DNA of 32,253 bases from Fusobacterium sp. DD2. GTDB taxonomy: Bacteria; Fusobacteriota; Fusobacteriia; Fusobacteriales; Fusobacteriaceae. A model generated the notes under the pieces. That model was not told where the DNA came from, ran no database searches, and saw only the letters and a list, made by a program, of their open reading frames with translations. Positions 30,873-32,253 of this stretch are shown here, piece after piece; positions within the stretch are counted from its first letter, which is position 1; each line of letters starts with the position of its first letter. Made by a program: the position numbers and the translations under genes. Where the stretch lies: assembly GCF_018205345.1 (NCBI RefSeq), contig NZ_JADRHM010000024.1, positions 1-32,253 on the forward strand. The letters are read 5' to 3'.

Positions 30873-32253
30873 ATGAACTTACAAGAAAAAGTTTTAGGCT
30901 ACAAAGATGACGTAGTTAGAGAAATACAAGGAGCTATTCAAATTCCAAGTGTAATGGAAGAAGCAAAACCTGGAATGCCATTTGGTGAAGGGCCTGCTAA
31001 AGCTCTTAACTACTTTGTAGAATTAGGAAAAAAATTAGGATTTAAAGTTGTCAACTATGATAACTATGCTGCTGAAATAGAATTTGGTGAAGGTGAAGAA
31101 GTATTAGGTATACTTGGGCACGTTGACGTAGTTCCTGAAGGTGAAGATTGGTTATACCCTCCATACAGTGGTACAATTGCTGATGGAAAAATCTTTGGAA
31201 GAGGAACTTTAGATGATAAAGGACCAGCTGTTATATGCCTTTATGCTATGAAAACACTATTAGATTCAGGAATCAAATTAAACAGAAAAGTAAGAATGAT
31301 ATTAGGTGCAAATGAGGAAAGTGGAAGTAAATGTATGAAATACTACTTTAACACTATTAAAAGACCACAACCTACACTTGCTTTTACACCAGATTCATCA
31401 TTCCCAGTAACATTTGCTGAAAAAGGAATAATCCGTATATCACTTACTAAAAATTACAACAATATGGGAGATATAGTTGTTAAAGGTGGAAATGCATTTA
31501 ACTCTGTTCCACAAAAAACTCATATGACTATTTCTAAAGATGAATTAGGAAATGTTGAAGAAGCACTAAAAAAATATAATGCTGATCATGAGTACAAAAT
31601 AGAGTGTGAATTAAAAGATGGAAAATACAATTTCTTATCTTTAGGAAAAGCTGCACACGGTTCAAGACCATATAAAGGATATAACTCAGCATCTGCATTA
31701 TTCACTTTCTTAAACAGTGTAGAAGTTAAAAACGCAGATCTTAAAGATTTTTTAGGATTCTATTCTAAATTTATTGGAATGGAAACAGATGGTAAATCAT
31801 TAGGAATTAACTTCCATGATGAAGACAGTGGAAATCTAACTCTTAACGTAGGAAAAGTTTCTATTGAAAATGGAAAAGCAGAATTATCAATTGATATGAG
31901 ATGCCCAGTATCAATCTCTAACGATAAAGTTATAGATACTATTAAGGAAACTATTAAAGAGGATGCTCATATGGAAGTTTTAAGCAGTTCTAAGGCTCTA
32001 TATGTAGCAAAAGACAGCTTCCTTGTATCTACTCTAATGGATGTATACCGTAACGTTACTGGAGACGTTAATAGCCAACCAGTAGCTATAGGTGGAGGAA
32101 CATATGCAAGACAAGTAACTAACGGAGTTGCTTTTGGAGCTCTTCTAGCATCTCAAGAAGATAACATGCACCAAAAAAATGAATATCTTGAAATTGATAA
32201 GATAGACACTCTATTAAAGATATATGTAGAAGCAATTTACCAACTTGCAAAAT
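30873..32253 (+). CDS. pepV: PepV-type dipeptidase (M20), partial at window edge
   Basis: An M20-family metallodipeptidase cleaving dipeptides with an N-terminal unblocked residue; 460 residues are visible and only a few are likely missing. The zinc and catalytic residues are intact: H83/D85 (GHVDVVP), D114 or D115 (LDDKGP), E148/E149 (NEESGS), D174 (PDSSF), and H433 (NMHQKNE). A lid domain separates the halves, as in lactobacillal PepV (about 470 residues). AGGGAGG lies six bases before the ATG. No signal peptide is seen, so it is cytoplasmic and probably works with imported peptides. No terminator lies between mlaA and this gene, so some co-transcription is possible. Confidence 0.93.
   Translation, partial: MNLQEKVLGYKDDVVREIQGAIQIPSVMEEAKPGMPFGEGPAKALNYFVELGKKLGFKVVNYDNYAAEIEFGEGEEVLGILGHVDVVPEGEDWLYPPYSGTIADGKIFGRGTLDDKGPAVICLYAMKTLLDSGIKLNRKVRMILGANEESGSKCMKYYFNTIKRPQPTLAFTPDSSFPVTFAEKGIIRISLTKNYNNMGDIVVKGGNAFNSVPQKTHMTISKDELGNVEEALKKYNADHEYKIECELKDGKYNFLSLGKAAHGSRPYKGYNSASALFTFLNSVEVKNADLKDFLGFYSKFIGMETDGKSLGINFHDEDSGNLTLNVGKVSIENGKAELSIDMRCPVSISNDKVIDTIKETIKEDAHMEVLSSSKALYVAKDSFLVSTLMDVYRNVTGDVNSQPVAIGGGTYARQVTNGVAFGALLASQEDNMHQKNEYLEIDKIDTLLKIYVEAIYQLAK

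Noticed and set aside
1-32253. CRISPR array, prophage or transposase gene
   Set aside because: No regularly spaced repeats, phage structural genes or transposase motifs were seen on either strand.

Overview
The window looks like a stretch of Fusobacterium (Fusobacteriota) chromosome. It is very AT-rich and has a Gram-negative envelope (an autotransporter, MlaA, lipoproteins) together with Firmicute-like genes: PolC-type replicase, RqcH, KhpA, a PASTA protein and a c-di-AMP riboswitch. No phage, insertion sequence with a transposase, or CRISPR array was seen. The genus is inferred from gene content and composition, not from a marker gene.

Layout. 1-95: a strong leftward promoter of the kind used for stable RNA. 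96-2080 (minus strand): a radical SAM protein and two small lipoproteins, one resembling an MliC lysozyme inhibitor. 2275-2516: promoter, tRNA-Pro(UGG), tRNA-Gln(UUG) and terminator. 2557-5260: a glycosyltransferase/NodB-deacetylase fusion and coaX, preceded by a perfect 28-bp palindrome. 5334-7937 (minus): a peptide-type ABC substrate-binding lipoprotein and an M42 aminopeptidase. 8244-11250: a c-di-AMP (ydaO-type) riboswitch with its own terminator, controlling a two-gene compatible-solute ABC transporter (permease/substrate-binding fusion plus CBS-domain ATPase). 11321-15898 (minus): an operon in the order PASTA membrane protein, rsgA, rpe, MarR-FeoA regulator, rqcH. 16208-19354: a subtilisin-like autotransporter that appears to be a lipoprotein. 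19611-28329: a long collinear run of translation and replication genes: hpt, rsmA, a DUF4911-like gene, khpA, rimM, trmD, gamma-carbonic anhydrase-like, a TrmD-related SPOUT methyltransferase and polC. 28437-28715: hup. 28855-30847: a periplasmic alpha/beta hydrolase whose 3' end overlaps mlaA. 30873-end: a PepV-type dipeptidase, cut by the window edge.

How the genes work together. The osmolyte transporter probably sits under c-di-AMP control at the RNA level, and perhaps also through the CBS domains of its ATPase. The rsgA-rpe block has the order seen beside prpC-prkC in Firmicutes, but the PASTA protein has no kinase domain, and rsgA has no ATG, GTG or TTG start that would include its N-terminal domain. 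The best start there is AUA, eight bases after a perfect Shine-Dalgarno. The hydrolase-mlaA pair suggests an outer-membrane lipid function.

The most noteworthy items are the AUA start of rsgA and its shared frame with the PASTA gene, the kinase-less PASTA protein, the MarR-FeoA fusion, the riboswitch expression platform, the hydrolase-mlaA overlap with a cysteine-free MlaA, and two perfect palindromes at promoters. All domain calls come from reading motifs by eye; no database search was run.
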